In this document: one piece after another, positions 1 to 9,945 of the stretch
Layout of the letters: each line of letters begins with the position of its first letter
How positions within the stretch are numbered: position 1 is the first letter of the stretch
DNA from: Pycnopodia helianthoides
Lineage: Eukaryota > Echinodermata > Asteroidea > Forcipulatida > Asteriidae
Direction of reading: 5' to 3'
DNA: 64,000 nucleotides
Assembly: GCA_032158295.1 (NCBI GenBank)
Contig: CM063260.1
Span: 940,001 to 1,004,000 of the forward strand
The notes under the pieces: generated by a model
Told to the model about the DNA's origin: nothing
The model's database searches: none
What the model saw: the letters and a program-made list of their open reading frames with translations, nothing else
Made by a program: the position numbers and the translations under genes

Positions 1-198
1 AAGTCACATGACATAGCATTTTGAACCCCCCCCCCCCAAATACCTCGCAAGAGTTGTGTAGAATATCTTTAAGAAGAGATATGAGGGGGATAAGAAATGT
101 GGTGTTTGCAAAATTAAACAAAAACTAACTTCCTGACCAAAGCTGTGAGAATATCTTAAAGTTTTTGTACCATAGCATTTCTGCTCATGTTAACATTA

Positions 199-382
199 GA
201 GCCGCCAATTTTATAGAGCAGGAAATGTTGCGTAATAATTTTCTGGTTAAGCACAAATGAGAAAGATACCAGTCACAGACAGTACATGTGAAGTGCCAAT
301 TTTGGCTGGTAACCTTTCTCTGGTAACCATAACTTTGTTGTGCTGAGCTACTTTTGGTACTTGAAGCAACTTATTGGGCCCT
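199..382. repeat. Family A palindromic element, diverged copy
   Basis: This is a degenerate copy of the commonest repeat in the window. Its ends resemble an inverted CCAATTTCATAGAGCTGC motif, and its core reads ACCAGTCACA ... TTTGGCTGGTAACC. Other copies lie near 919, 4190, 8285, 13856, 22148, 38175, 39178, 42042 and 59728. The copies have inverted ends, are about 170-190 bp long and encode nothing, as expected of a MITE-type non-autonomous DNA transposon. No family name is claimed. Confidence 0.6.
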
Positions 383-918
383 GTATTGTATTACTCTTTT
401 GGTGTCTCAAAGTGAAATGGCTGAATCTTAACACAATACAAACAAAATTCTTAAATAAATGTGTTTACTTGTTTTGTGATTGCAAATGAAAAAAAGGGGA
501 ATATTTCTGGGGGTTTTCTTTTATAGACAAGCTTGAGCGTGTCAATATACATGTAGGATACTTTTGACACTGGAGTGTTCATGTTCAATCAGCATGCAGT
601 ATTATCACCCGAAAACTTTCCGTTTTGTGCCCAAAGCTTTGCATATAAATATCAGTGTCACCCAAACAGCCTTAACAACTTGTAAAACATGTGTAGCTTT
701 ATTTTTCCATGTTTCACTCAATCTTGCAACATTAAATGTGGTTTTTTTTGTGTTTTTTTACCAGTGCAAACTCTGTATTATTTCAGGTTTTCGGCATGAT
801 GCAATGTGAGACTTGACTTCTCACGGGCAAACTCTTGGTGGCGCTCTTTACTGTTGCAAGTTATTCCAATAATTACGTATTATACGACACTCTAACCTTT
901 CCTTGCAATTGTAACCAG

Positions 919-1113
919 AGCCCAATTTCATAGAGCTGCTTCGGCAGAAAATATTGCTTCACAATTTGCTTCTAAGCGAAAATGAGCAGGATACCAGTCA
1001 CAAATCGTACCTGTGACATGTTATTTAGGCTGGTAACCTTAGACTGTCAAGCATCATTTTTTGTGTGCTTAGCTATATTTTCTGCTCAAGCAGCTCTATG
1101 AAACTGGTGGCCC
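919..1113. repeat. Family A palindromic (MITE-like) element
   Basis: This copy is nearly complete. The left end reads GCCCAATTTCATAGAGCTGC and the right end reads GCAGCTCTATGAAACTGG, which are inverted relative to each other. It abuts a family B element directly on its right (1115). Confidence 0.75.
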
Positions 1114-1114
1114 A

Positions 1115-1265
1115 GGGGTCGATTTCACAAAGCACTAAGATTCATCTTAAGATGAGTTATCAGTATTACCATAGTGATTTGTATTGTGACATCACTCTTT
1201 GCTAAGCAACTGCGATGGATTTGCAGTTACGATCAGTCTGAACTCTTTGTGAAATCGAGCCCAGA
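1115..1265. repeat. Family B palindromic element
   Basis: About 150 bp, with left end GGGTCGATTTCACAAAG and right end CTTTGTGAAATCGAGCCC in inverted orientation. Near-identical copies lie at 10568 and 13690, with a diverged one at 49575. There is no coding capacity. Copies 1, 10568 and 13690 are very similar to one another, which suggests recent spread. Confidence 0.8.
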
Positions 1266-3694
1266 TCTGCATTAATGTGTGTCGTAGGAGCTTTTCCTAC
1301 TCATTTTATACCAAGACCAACCTTTGCAAGTATTCTACTGTATTATATCTGTATATATGTAAACTATTTTTGCGATATTTAACCAGATTATTAACAATTA
1401 TGCCTTGACAGATGAAAGTGTACCGCTAAGCTGTAAGTCGTAAAAACAATTTTTTTTTAAGTAAAAGAGTGCAATGGGCACTTTTAGTGCATATATCTAT
1501 TTATAAAAAAAAACTATATAGTAAGGAAAAGTTATTTATAATTGTCACAAACGTCGATGACCATGCAGAATTCACAAGCAGGATTTGGTGGATTGTGTTG
1601 GACTGTACTTCATAGCCACGGGCATTGTGCTGAGCTTGTGGGCCAAGGCATACTTAATAAAATCAGACAAACTGAAGCCCAGTGTTACATTACAGTCTTG
1701 GTTCTATTTATATTGAATGATACGGTTTTGGACAGTGTTTTAATCGCTACACCATTAAGCGCATCAGAAGCCAATAGGTTGACATGGGTGGCTAAAGGTG
1801 TCAACATTTTTCGCCTCTCACCCAGTGTGGCCGGGTTCGATTTCCGGCTCGGGACATTTATGCGAGTGGAGTTGTGTGTTGGATGAAAAATTGAAGAAAA
1901 AAAAACAGCCAACATGACGGTTGCAAAGGGCAACACTTTATTGCGCTTCCCATCATGAATATTAATTTTCAGGTTACAGTTTCTTTCCTTTAAAAAAAAA
2001 CCCAATCAGGTCTTCTTCTTGTTGATGTACAACATTCCATTTTTCCGTTTGTCTTTGAAACCTTTTATGTTCAATTTTTTTGCTCAGGTTCAGTTTGATC
2101 TTATCAGTTGTGGGAATTGTCACGGAATTCGAAAGGTTTGTCTTGTTCTTATCATAAGAAACTCTTATTTGTTTGGACACATTCTTGAACAAAACAGAAG
2201 AGTAGAGTAACTCTGTGCTCATCCTGTATTTAATAAGCTGAAGCAAATTTGATTCTTTGTTCTACAGAAATGGATGATCGATCTATGGAAATAATCTTTC
2301 TGCAATTTCATTTTTCTTACAGTTTCTAGAATACTTTATAATTACAAAGACTAATCTGTAAAACAAAATTGGGGGGGGGGGGTGGGGTGGAGGGGGTCCT
2401 TTCATTTCAATTCATTACATTTTTAGTTCAAAGTGTACATACATTTTTTCGAAATGTTCCAGCACAATGATTATGAGCTTGTCAAAGGATGCAAAGATCT
2501 GTTGATTTTTTTCTCTAGAAGTAAACAAAAAATTACCAAATATGGCAGTTGCAGGACTGTTGATGGATAGCGAAAAACAAGGCGCATGTACTGATGATAA
2601 TGATATGCAAAAGTTTAAATATATATAATCGTAATGAATATTCATGGCAAGTTTAGGACATATGTATATTCATGACAGGTCATGATTAGGCTTCATGACA
2701 GGTCATGATAGGTCGGAGGTCGGTGTGAAACGTAGTGCAGTAAAAGACAAGTGTGCATTTCAAATGTGTTTTTATTTTTTTACATGTACTGTGAACCATC
2801 TACAAGTTGTTTTCCTTTTTTGCTTTTAAAAATCAGTTGTTTAAAATAAAATTTATACATAAAGAAGTAAAAGATACACGGCTCAAAAAACACAAATTCC
2901 AATAATTTTTACATTTACTGGTAACCCTAGCAACACTAACTATACATTATTTTGTGAATATTATCGTTCTTTTTGACAATTTTCCTTTTTCACTTGAAAA
3001 AGTTACATTTTATAAAACTTTTCTTTACACACATTTAAAAAAAATTGTATTCTTTTAAATTATGTAGGATTATTACTAATATGTAGATGTATTTAAATTT
3101 GTGCTAGAAATGTCGAGCTGCTTTTTAATAATTTTGTCGTAAACTTTTTTTTAATTGTTTTTTTCAGTTGTTACATTTGCCTGATTAAACTCAAAAAAAT
3201 ACTTTTATCGCAAAATTTATTAATAAAAGTTTTGATTACATTATTATGCAAATAACTCTAGTTTTTGGCTCTCTGTTGGATTCTTTATTTTGTTTTCTTT
3301 TAAGTTTTCGTACTGTGGATGACAAGACTGTGTCACTGATAACATGATCTCTAGCAGCCGTGCAATAAAGGACCTTGCCTTTGGCTTGGTCCTTTATCGC
3401 TCAGCCACGACCCTGCAAGGTTATAAACGAACGTTCAAGACAGAGTTACCACTCTTTTATTCCCATTCATAAATTCCCTTTTTTTGTCAAAAAGCGTAAT
3501 TATGTTGGAAAATCTTTTCAGGAAATAATTCGCTCTCAACATTGACAAGTTTCATTTTGAAACATGACCATTGCGTTGTGAATACACTAGACATTACACG
3601 GCATACTTTGAATGAAAGTGTGCTGTGCATTGCGTTATCGGGGCTGCGCAAAGACACCTATAGTTAGCTGTGACTGTGTTCACGGGGCGTACAA

Positions 3695-3830
3695 CGCACA
3701 CCTAATAGGTTGCCTGTGAACTGTGTTAGTCGTGCTGTAAAACGACACCTAATAGGTTGCTGTGAACTGTGTTTCAGTCGGTGCCTGACAAACACACACC
3801 TAATAGGTTTGCCTGATGAACTGTGTTTAA
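3695..3830. repeat. Three tandem ~50-bp imperfect repeats
   Basis: The motif CACCTAATAGGTT followed by TGAACTGTGTT occurs three times in succession with small indels. The surrounding sequence shows no coding or transposon features. Confidence 0.6.
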
Positions 3831-4189
3831 TGTCTGCTGAAAAATTGAGAGCCGAAGTATTTCACAAAAATGACAGATTTGTAAGGAATATCTGACGTCC
3901 AAAACCTACCACCAAAATATGTAAAGTGGTCATGGAATGTTAATCTGGTGAGATTAGTAGCTCCTTACAGGTCAGATTTGAATTATGAAGCTCTGAAAAA
4001 TTTTGGCCCCGGAAAGTGGCCCTCATATTAAGAACTCTGTATCTGTGTACAGCACAGAGCAAGTTTGCGTGCGCACCATGGTTAACTAAAGGTAACTATT
4101 TCGACTCCAATCCAGGCTGGTCGACCATTAGTGGACTACTGTCATAGACCACCTTGAACCAGCCTCGGGTCATGGTTTCTTCCCTGGTC

Positions 4190-4378
4190 CTGAGCCCCAT
4201 TTCATAGAGCTGCTTAAGCACAAAAAGTAGCTAATCACAAAAAAATTTACCAGAATAAGGTTACCAGCCAAAGTACCATGTCATATTTACAATCTGTGAC
4301 TGGTATCCTGCTTGTTTGTGCTTAAAAAAGTTGATAAGCTTAATTCTCTGCTTAAGCAGCTCTATGAAATTGGGCCCT
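4190..4378. repeat. Family A palindromic element
   Basis: The left end reads CCCCATTTCATAGAGCTGC and the right end reads GCAGCTCTATGAAATTGGGC, so the ends form an inverted repeat of about 30 bp. The internal GTAACC/GGTTACC pair is also inverted. It is a typical full copy of the family. Confidence 0.8.
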
Positions 4379-4537
4379 GGTAGCCTAAGTACTTCACGCT
4401 AACCGGTGTAAAGCGCAGAAGGGAACCAGTGACACTATAGCCAACTGGAGGAAGGCAATGGAAGTGTTGAATAACGACCAATGGTTGACTAGACTGCCAA
4501 ACAAGTCGTTGGAGTGTGCATGTAGTATTACGGTCAT

Positions 4538-4704
4538 GTTTTCCCAGGCTATCTCTATGGTTTTCCCAGGCTATCTCCTATGGTTTTCCCAGGCTATCTC
4601 CTATGGTTTTCCCAGGCTATCTCCATGGTTTCCAGGCTATCTCCTATAGGTTTTCCAGGCTATTCCTTGTTTTCCCAGGCTATCTCCTATGTTTCCCAGT
4701 ATCT
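4538..4704. repeat. Minisatellite, ~23-bp unit
   Basis: Seven to eight units of TTTTCCCAGGCTATCTCCTATGG, with small deletions. It stays open in several frames because of its composition, and I do not regard it as coding. Confidence 0.85.
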
Positions 4705-5351
4705 TATGATGCAGCATCACCCAAAGCTTTGGGATAGACACAATGCAATATGGCTGTCTCTCTGGAACAAACTCAATCTGAATTCAAAAGAAAAGTTGTT
4801 TTTAATGGAAACAGTTACCCTTTATTTGTCAAGGTAAAACATGTTGTTAAAGGTATTGTATAAGGATAAATTATAAGTATTATTGTTTATTTTTCAGTCT
4901 GAAAGCTAACTGATTATGAAGTTATTACTAGAACCATTTTTTTCTGTGAAATATTTCCCTGTGAATCAAAGTCATATTCGAGAAAACTGTATCTAGAAAA
5001 AGCTAAAAAGAAATGCAACAGCTGATTTCGGTTGTTACAACTAAAATTAAGGACGGTGTGTTTACATGCTGAAAATTGTGCATGATTTTCCACTACTTTC
5101 TCCAGAATCACACATTGAATTAAGCCCCAATTTTTTTTTTTTTTTAAAGGATCGATTTTTACAATCTCTGTAGAAAAAAATCAATACATAACATCATGTT
5201 TTCTTTAACCTAGCACACCGAAAAAACACACAGAAAAAAGCTCGCCGGTTGTCTTGAAAAATAGGTCGTGCAGCCATAAACAAATCTAAAAAATTAAAAA
5301 GCCTGCCTCTTCCTTTTTTCAAAAAAGCAGGACACTAAACATGTTTAAATT

Positions 5352-5357
5352 TTTATT
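5352..5357 (-). terminator. Candidate poly(A) signal AATAAA for the 5.5-9.5 kb gene
   Basis: The minus strand reads AATAAA about 145 nt after the TGA/TAA end of the large minus-strand reading frame. The position fits a short 3' UTR. This is sequence evidence only. Confidence 0.4.
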
Positions 5358-5498
5358 TTGCCTTAGCACAAAATAATAGCTAAAGTATCAAACAAAAATT
5401 GCAACAAATACATGTTTTATTTTACCACATACTGTACCTACCCCTGTTCAAACTCCTCTGTACAATAAGGACAAGCTTTTATGACTTGACTCGGAGTG

Positions 5499-8115
5499 CT
5501 ATCCTGCTTGAAGTTTCCGTCTTGTTTTGTACCCTGATTGGCTTGCTGGTCTTGATTTATACCTCCAACTGGGTGTTGAATATCCCGATTGATACCTATA
5601 CGAGTAGATGGGGTATGGGTTGTATTGATGCCCGTTTGGGGTCGCTTCCCTGATGATTTCCAGAGGGTCTTGAGTGTTTATCCCGATTGATACCTTTATG
5701 AGTAGATGGGGTATGGGCTGTATTGATGCCCCGTTTGGGGTCGCTTCCCTGATGATTTCCAGAGGGTCTTGAGTGTTTATCCCGATTGATACCTTTATGA
5801 GTAGATGGGGTATGGGCTGTATTGATGCCCCGTTTGGGGTCGCTTTCCTGATGATTTCCATAGGGTCCCGAGTGTATATCCCGATTGATACCTTTATGAG
5901 TAGATGGGGTATGGGCTGTATTGATGCCCCGTTTGGGGTCGCTTTCCTGATGATTTCCATAGGGTCCCAAGTGTATATCCGATTGATACCTTTATGAGTA
6001 GATGGGGTATGGGTTGTATTGATGCCCCGTTTGGGGTCGCTTTCCTGATGATTTCCATAGGGTCCTGAGTGTTTATCCCGATTGATACCTTTATGAGTAG
6101 ATGGGGTATGGGTTGTATTGATGCCCCGTTTGGGGTCGCTTCCCTGATGATTTCCAGAGGGTCTCGAGTGTATATCACGGTTGGTCCGAATGTCATTAGC
6201 AGTCTGGAATCCTGACTGGTCAGTCTTTGCTGTCCATTGATTTGCTACTGCTGGCACTCTTCTCGGTGTTTCAGGTCCTCTGACTGCCTGGTTTGGATTT
6301 ATTGTGTTATGATAGGAGTCTTGCACTGCGGATGCTTTCTGCCCGAACGATTTTAAAAGCATGGACGCTGAGGCGGTAGTTGTTCTATCGTTTGTTTGGG
6401 TGAAATTTTGTCGGTTTGGCAGGGTTGTCTGAATCCGAGTTTCAAGGTTCGGAACTCCGATAGAGCTTGAGCTTCCATCAGTTTTCCCAGTAAATTCCTC
6501 AATAAGTGTTTTTTCTCCAGGTTTCTCAAGCTTCCTCTTGAAAAGGGGCTTCTTTGTTGCTTTACAGCGATTTGGAAATGTTTGTGAATCATTTCTTATT
6601 TTGGTCGTTTTCTTGCCTGCTGCTGTCTTTATGGTTTGTGAAGTTAGTGTCTCTCCGCAAAACTGTTTCTGCCCAGCCATGGAAGAAGAGCAAGATTTCT
6701 GATCAGGAATCGACCGTTTGGTAAGGCTTCCACTCGTGCCAGGACCCGTTGACACTAAGTCTACAAGCTTTGGCTTCTTGACAGCTGTCTTGTCTCTTTC
6801 AGAGGATGCTTCAGAAAGTTTTCTTTTAGAGGTAGTCCGGGAAGATGGGCCTTGCTTAATAGGTGAGGGCGGCAATATTTCATCATCGTCGTCATCGCTG
6901 TCCAGGACAATGATTTCCTGTGAGGAAACGGTTAAATCCAAAGCCTTCCTAAAAACTTTGTCAGGCTGCACTGAGTTTTCCCTCTCCGGTCCCCAATTTT
7001 GTTTCAATGTTACCTTTTCAAAGTCAAACTCCTCAATTAGCTCTTTTCGTGTATCACTACTTTCAACCTTCATGGGATCTGAATCTTTGACGCACAAATT
7101 TGCGTAACTTTCATTTGAAGGATTCTTAACGAGACTCCTTGTTGCTTCTGAATCCCTTTTTTTAACGGTATCAGACTGGACGCCCTGTCTGTACTTCCTT
7201 CTTGATCTTTCTCTGTCAGGATCAAATTCTTCAATCAACTCTGCCTGAGGGCGTTCTTTCTTTAGATCCTGAAAGAGATTCTGCACAGGGCCAGGTTTCT
7301 TAATTGAAGTTCTTTGCATTTCAAGTTTTCCGGCACTGTTCATCACCAAACTCTTGCTGTGTTTATCTCCGAGAGGCAAATGAACACCAGTTTTTTCAGT
7401 TGGCCAGCAATTTACAGGTAGATCTTCTTTCCTCAAAGTTCTTCCGACATCCAAGGTTTTCACGGTAGAAGAATGAGAGCCCTGCATATTCTTTCTTCTT
7501 GATCTTTCTCTTTCAAGATCAACTTCTTCAATCAACTCTACTGATTTATCTTTTCCCTCTGTCTTGAAACTTGCAGGCAATGCATTGAAACCTTGGGTTT
7601 CACACTTTTCAGCCTGAGGTTGTTCTTTCTTTTGATCCTGAGCGAGATTCTGCAGAAGGACGGGTTTCTTAATTGTAGTTCTTTTCATCTGAAGTTTTCC
7701 TGCGTCAATGGTCTCCTGGAAACTCTTGCTTTGGTTATCTCCGGTAGGCACGCCAACGTTTTTAGCTTTGGATGTCGAGTCATTCTCAGAACCATTTCCA
7801 GGTAGACTTCTTTCTTCACAGTTCTTCCAAGATAAGACTCTTTGGCTGTCTCCTTCGTCACATTGTTCTCAGACCCATTCCTAGAAGTCTTGATCTCTGA
7901 ACAGACACTGGAACTTGTTCATCAGATGCCGCCAGCTTTGCACTCTGTGTCTTGAGGCTGAGCGGTCCAGTGGAGAGTTCTTGAAGTTGTGTGACCCTCT
8001 TCTGTCTAGTTCTAACCAGACAAAGTTGACAGTGTTTTGGAAGAGGGCGCCATTCAATGGAGACATTACCTATCTTGATGATTTCATGTTTCTGAGTTTC
8101 TTCCTTCTCTTTCCC
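5499..8115 (-). CDS. Exon 3 of the unrecognised minus-strand gene
   Basis: Acceptor TTAACAG|GGG. The first part is open in one frame (GNVSIEWRPLPKHCQLCLV...), then needs shifts near 7900 and near 7810 to reach the long frame. Comparison with the internal repeat that contains VGRTLRKEDLP suggests that a base is missing near 7810 (LGRTVKKE then SLPGNG). The SIM-like acidic run is at about 6890-6920. The C-terminus is a 99-bp tandem array. Confidence 0.5.
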
Positions 8116-9546
8116 CTGTTAACATACAATCAAACCAAGCATTATTTATTTTTCAACTCAATGAATCTGCTTGATCTTTCTTTAATAATGAATTTAAAAA
8201 GGACTTTATATACAACTTCTGACCATTACTCAGACTTCACTCTGACTTGAACTAGACTTGAAAGGTTCTTGATGTATACAGACCTGGGCCCAATTCAGTG
8301 AGCACAAAACAAATAATGCTTACCAGAATAACGTTACCGGCCGAAATACCATTCCTTGCCCACTTGTGAACGGTTTCCTGCTAGCTTTTTCTTAGCAGAC
8401 AAAAAGTTCAGCACATTTTTCTGCTTTAAGTAGCTCCATGAAACTGGGCGCAGGACTTTCAGACTACGAGTCTTGTAAATACCTTAAAACCAAACCACGG
8501 TGGTAAATCCGGAAGACTGTCCACTCTTGGTTGAAGCTTTGTCGAAACTCTACGTCAGCTCCAAACATGTTACTTGTAGTTAAGTCACTTCTGGGTGTGG
8601 ATATTTCTGTAGTAGGACTAGAAGAATTTCCGCTGGTTACTTTTTCGGTCCTGCAAACAGAGAGATAAAACCCCAAATTCAACTTGACCAATATATCAGT
8701 ATTACTATTCAAAATTTTGGGTCCATGATTCAATCAAGTAACAGTAATAACACAATCCCTAAAACAAACAGTAGCGGGTTCCACTCTGATATTGACACCG
8801 AAAACAGTTGTTTAGTTTCTATCCCAAAATTTGTTTGTTATATAGATGGTAAATGGTAGTAAGCATCCTGTGAAAATATTTAGTCTGAAATGTCCCCGTT
8901 GATTAGAAATCAATAAAAGTAAGTCAAAAAATTAGAAAAAATCTCCAAAACTCGCCTTGTGTCCGTTTGTGTGAATGCTAAGGCCGGAGATGTGGTTGTT
9001 ATTGCTGTCACCTTGCTAAACGTGGATAATTTTGACAAACAGTGCCAGAGTTTGTTGCTGTTTTCTCAACAAGAAGTAGACACTTTACTCAGCTGAAACT
9101 TTCACAGGCGACTCATTGTATTTTGGTCATGCCCCGCCCCCCCCTCCCCTTTGTTAGAGGAGTGAAGAAAGTTGCAGTCAGATTTAATAGTACCTAGACT
9201 GGACTTTTATTTCCCTTTTTAAAATTGTTTTTCTGTAGGAATTGGTAGCTAAAATGCTGAATGTATACCTTTGGTCCACTCTGCTGTTGTTGTTGATGCG
9301 AACGTTGATGCTTCTATCACACACTTCACTTCTTCTTGTTGTTTTGCCTTGGTCACGTGATGTTGACGGCCAATCACCACCATTTCTCTTTCTTTTTAAA
9401 CTCAACTTCCCTCGCCGTTCAGTAGCCACTTTACTTGTTGGTGTTTTACCCGGATTCTCGCCTGTTGTCGACGGTTCATTACCAACATTTCTAGTTCTTT
9501 TTTTAAAACTCAACATCCCTCGACCTTCCCCTTCAGCTGCCATCAT
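5499..9546 (-). CDS. Unrecognised nuclear-type protein with SIM-like motif and 33-residue repeats (three exons, frame not continuous)
   Basis: I do not recognise this protein. Exon 1 (9546-9194) starts MMAAEGEGRG and is rich in Lys/Arg (KKRTRN, LKRKRN), like a nuclear protein. Exon 2 (8650-8483) joins it in phase 2. Exon 3 (8115-5499) carries imperfect ~40-residue internal repeats (for example IKKPVLLQNLAQDQKKEQPQ and IKKPGPVQNLFQDLKKERPQ), several LIEEF/LIEEV motifs, and an acidic hydrophobic segment EIIVLDSDDDDDE that looks like a SUMO-interaction motif. It ends in an array of 99-bp units read as 33 residues. The largest uninterrupted frame (7751-5499, 750 residues) has no ATG at its left edge. 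Frame shifts are needed near 8110, 7900 and 7810 to join everything. Sequence indels, unseen introns or gene decay could each explain this. The gene is head-to-head with DFFB, with which it seems to share a promoter. Confidence 0.55.
5596..6180 (-). repeat. Coding 99-bp tandem array, about six units
   Basis: The period is 99 bp (33 codons) with one 98-bp unit. The motif AGTAGATGGGGTATGGG recurs at about 5701, 5800, 5899, 5997 and 6096. In one frame the unit reads NHQESDPKRGINTTHTPSTH; in another it reads PMEIIRKATPNGASIQPIPH. A one-base deletion near 5980 (TATATCCGATT against TATATCCCGATT) switches the long frame from the first to the second. A further deletion near 5630 alters the last unit. 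Confidence 0.85.
8285..8452. repeat. Family A palindromic element
   Basis: The ends are GGGCCCAATTCAGTGAGC and GCTCCATGAAACTGGGC. It lies in the intron between exons 2 and 3 of the minus-strand gene. Confidence 0.65.
8483..8650 (-). CDS. Exon 2 of the unrecognised minus-strand gene
   Basis: Acceptor TTTGCAG|GACC and donor TTTTAAG|GTATTT. Joined in phase to exon 1 it reads RTEKVTSGNSSSPTTE ... FGADVEFRQSFNQEW, then TVFRIYHRGLVLR. The alternation of hydrophobic and basic residues (WTVFRIYHRGLVL) looks like a folded beta-rich segment. I cannot assign it to a family. Confidence 0.5.
8905..9120. repeat. Family E dispersed repeat, partial copy
   Basis: It shares GCTGTCACCTTGCTAAACGT and the CTCAACAAG..AGTAGACA segment with copies at about 32040-32405, 42500-42834 and 50414-50735. 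It lies in intron 1 of the minus-strand gene. Confidence 0.65.
9194..9546 (-). CDS. Exon 1 of the unrecognised minus-strand gene
   Basis: The ATG is at 9546-9544, directly followed by a second ATG, and the frame runs to a TCTAG|GTACTA donor (phase 2). The product is basic and low in complexity, with two similar blocks: FKKRTRNVGNEPSTTGENPGKT and LKRKRNGGDWPSTSRDQGKT align to each other, so the N-terminus is an internal duplication. An E-box CACGTG lies inside the exon near 9354. Confidence 0.6.
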
Positions 9547-9825
9547 GGGGCCTCAATGACTTCCGGGTGCGCAGCGTTAAACTTCACTCAGTCCTTTCAT
9601 CACTTCTATCGGTTCAAGGGCAATGGCGTTTTCGCGTGCACACAACCAACGTTCGACAGAATAATTAATAAACCTTAGAGGGCTTTGTAGCATCTTTATG
9701 TTTTTATATTAGTGGAATGTGGGGATTTCCAAAAAGTGGGGACTGGACTTCCGCCACGTCGATTTGGTATAAATAATTTGGACACCAATAATTTAACACT
9801 CAACAAGCTAAAGAAGCTGATAAAA
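9547..9825. promoter_or_regulatory. Shared (bidirectional) promoter region between the minus-strand gene and DFFB
   Basis: The two start codons point away from each other and are about 280 bp apart. The gap contains ACTTCCGG at 9559-9566, a canonical ETS/GABP-type site, and a TTTTCGCG E2F-like string near 9628. No TATA box is evident. A further in-frame ATG upstream for DFFB is at 9712-9714, so the transcribed 5' region may begin inside this interval. Confidence 0.5.
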
Positions 9826-9945
9826 ATGGAAGTAGAGGAAGAGGCTAAACCTTTCAAGATAAGGGGTGATGTTGAATCCGAACTATTTGGGATTGTGGCT
9901 AGTACACTTCATGAAGTGATTGTTAACGGCTGTGCCAAACTGGAG
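9826..9945 (+). CDS. DFFB: DFFB exon 1 (CIDE-N, first half)
   Basis: Forty codons, MEVEEEAKPFKIRGDVESEL onwards, ending CTGGAG|GTAAAC in phase 0. KPFKIRG and the GCAKLE end correspond to the start of the CIDE-N fold. An upstream in-frame ATG at 9712 would add 38 residues without similarity to the family. Confidence 0.85.

Larger units (their letters stand above)
1..5498. other. Left flank: no supported gene
   Basis: I see no exon chain or recognisable protein here on either strand. The open frames are short and AT-rich. The stretch holds family A and B elements, a possible SINE remnant around 1780-1890 (a box-B-like GGTTCGATTTCCGG), a poly-G run at about 2371, an AT-rich stretch at 2760-3300, a triplicated ~50-bp motif at 3695-3830, and a 23-bp minisatellite at 4538-4704. 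Confidence 0.6.

Noticed and set aside
1542..2005. Overlapping frames on both strands at 1.5-2.0 kb
   Set aside because: The sequence looks like a SINE remnant (GGTTCGATTTCCGG), not a gene.
4458..4837. Plus-strand open frames over the 4.5-kb minisatellite
   Set aside because: They are open in several frames only because of the repeat unit. There is no conserved protein content.
5773..5997. Plus-strand repeat protein (SRWGMGCIDAPFGV type)
   Set aside because: It is the antisense reading of the 99-bp coding array.
6718..7107. 129-codon plus-strand frame
   Set aside because: It is antisense to the long coding exon of the minus-strand gene, and its composition mirrors the opposite strand.
7749..7751. 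Start codon for the 750-residue frame at 7751
   Set aside because: The codon there is GTG, not ATG, and the frame is an internal part of a spliced gene. The gene's start is placed at 9546.
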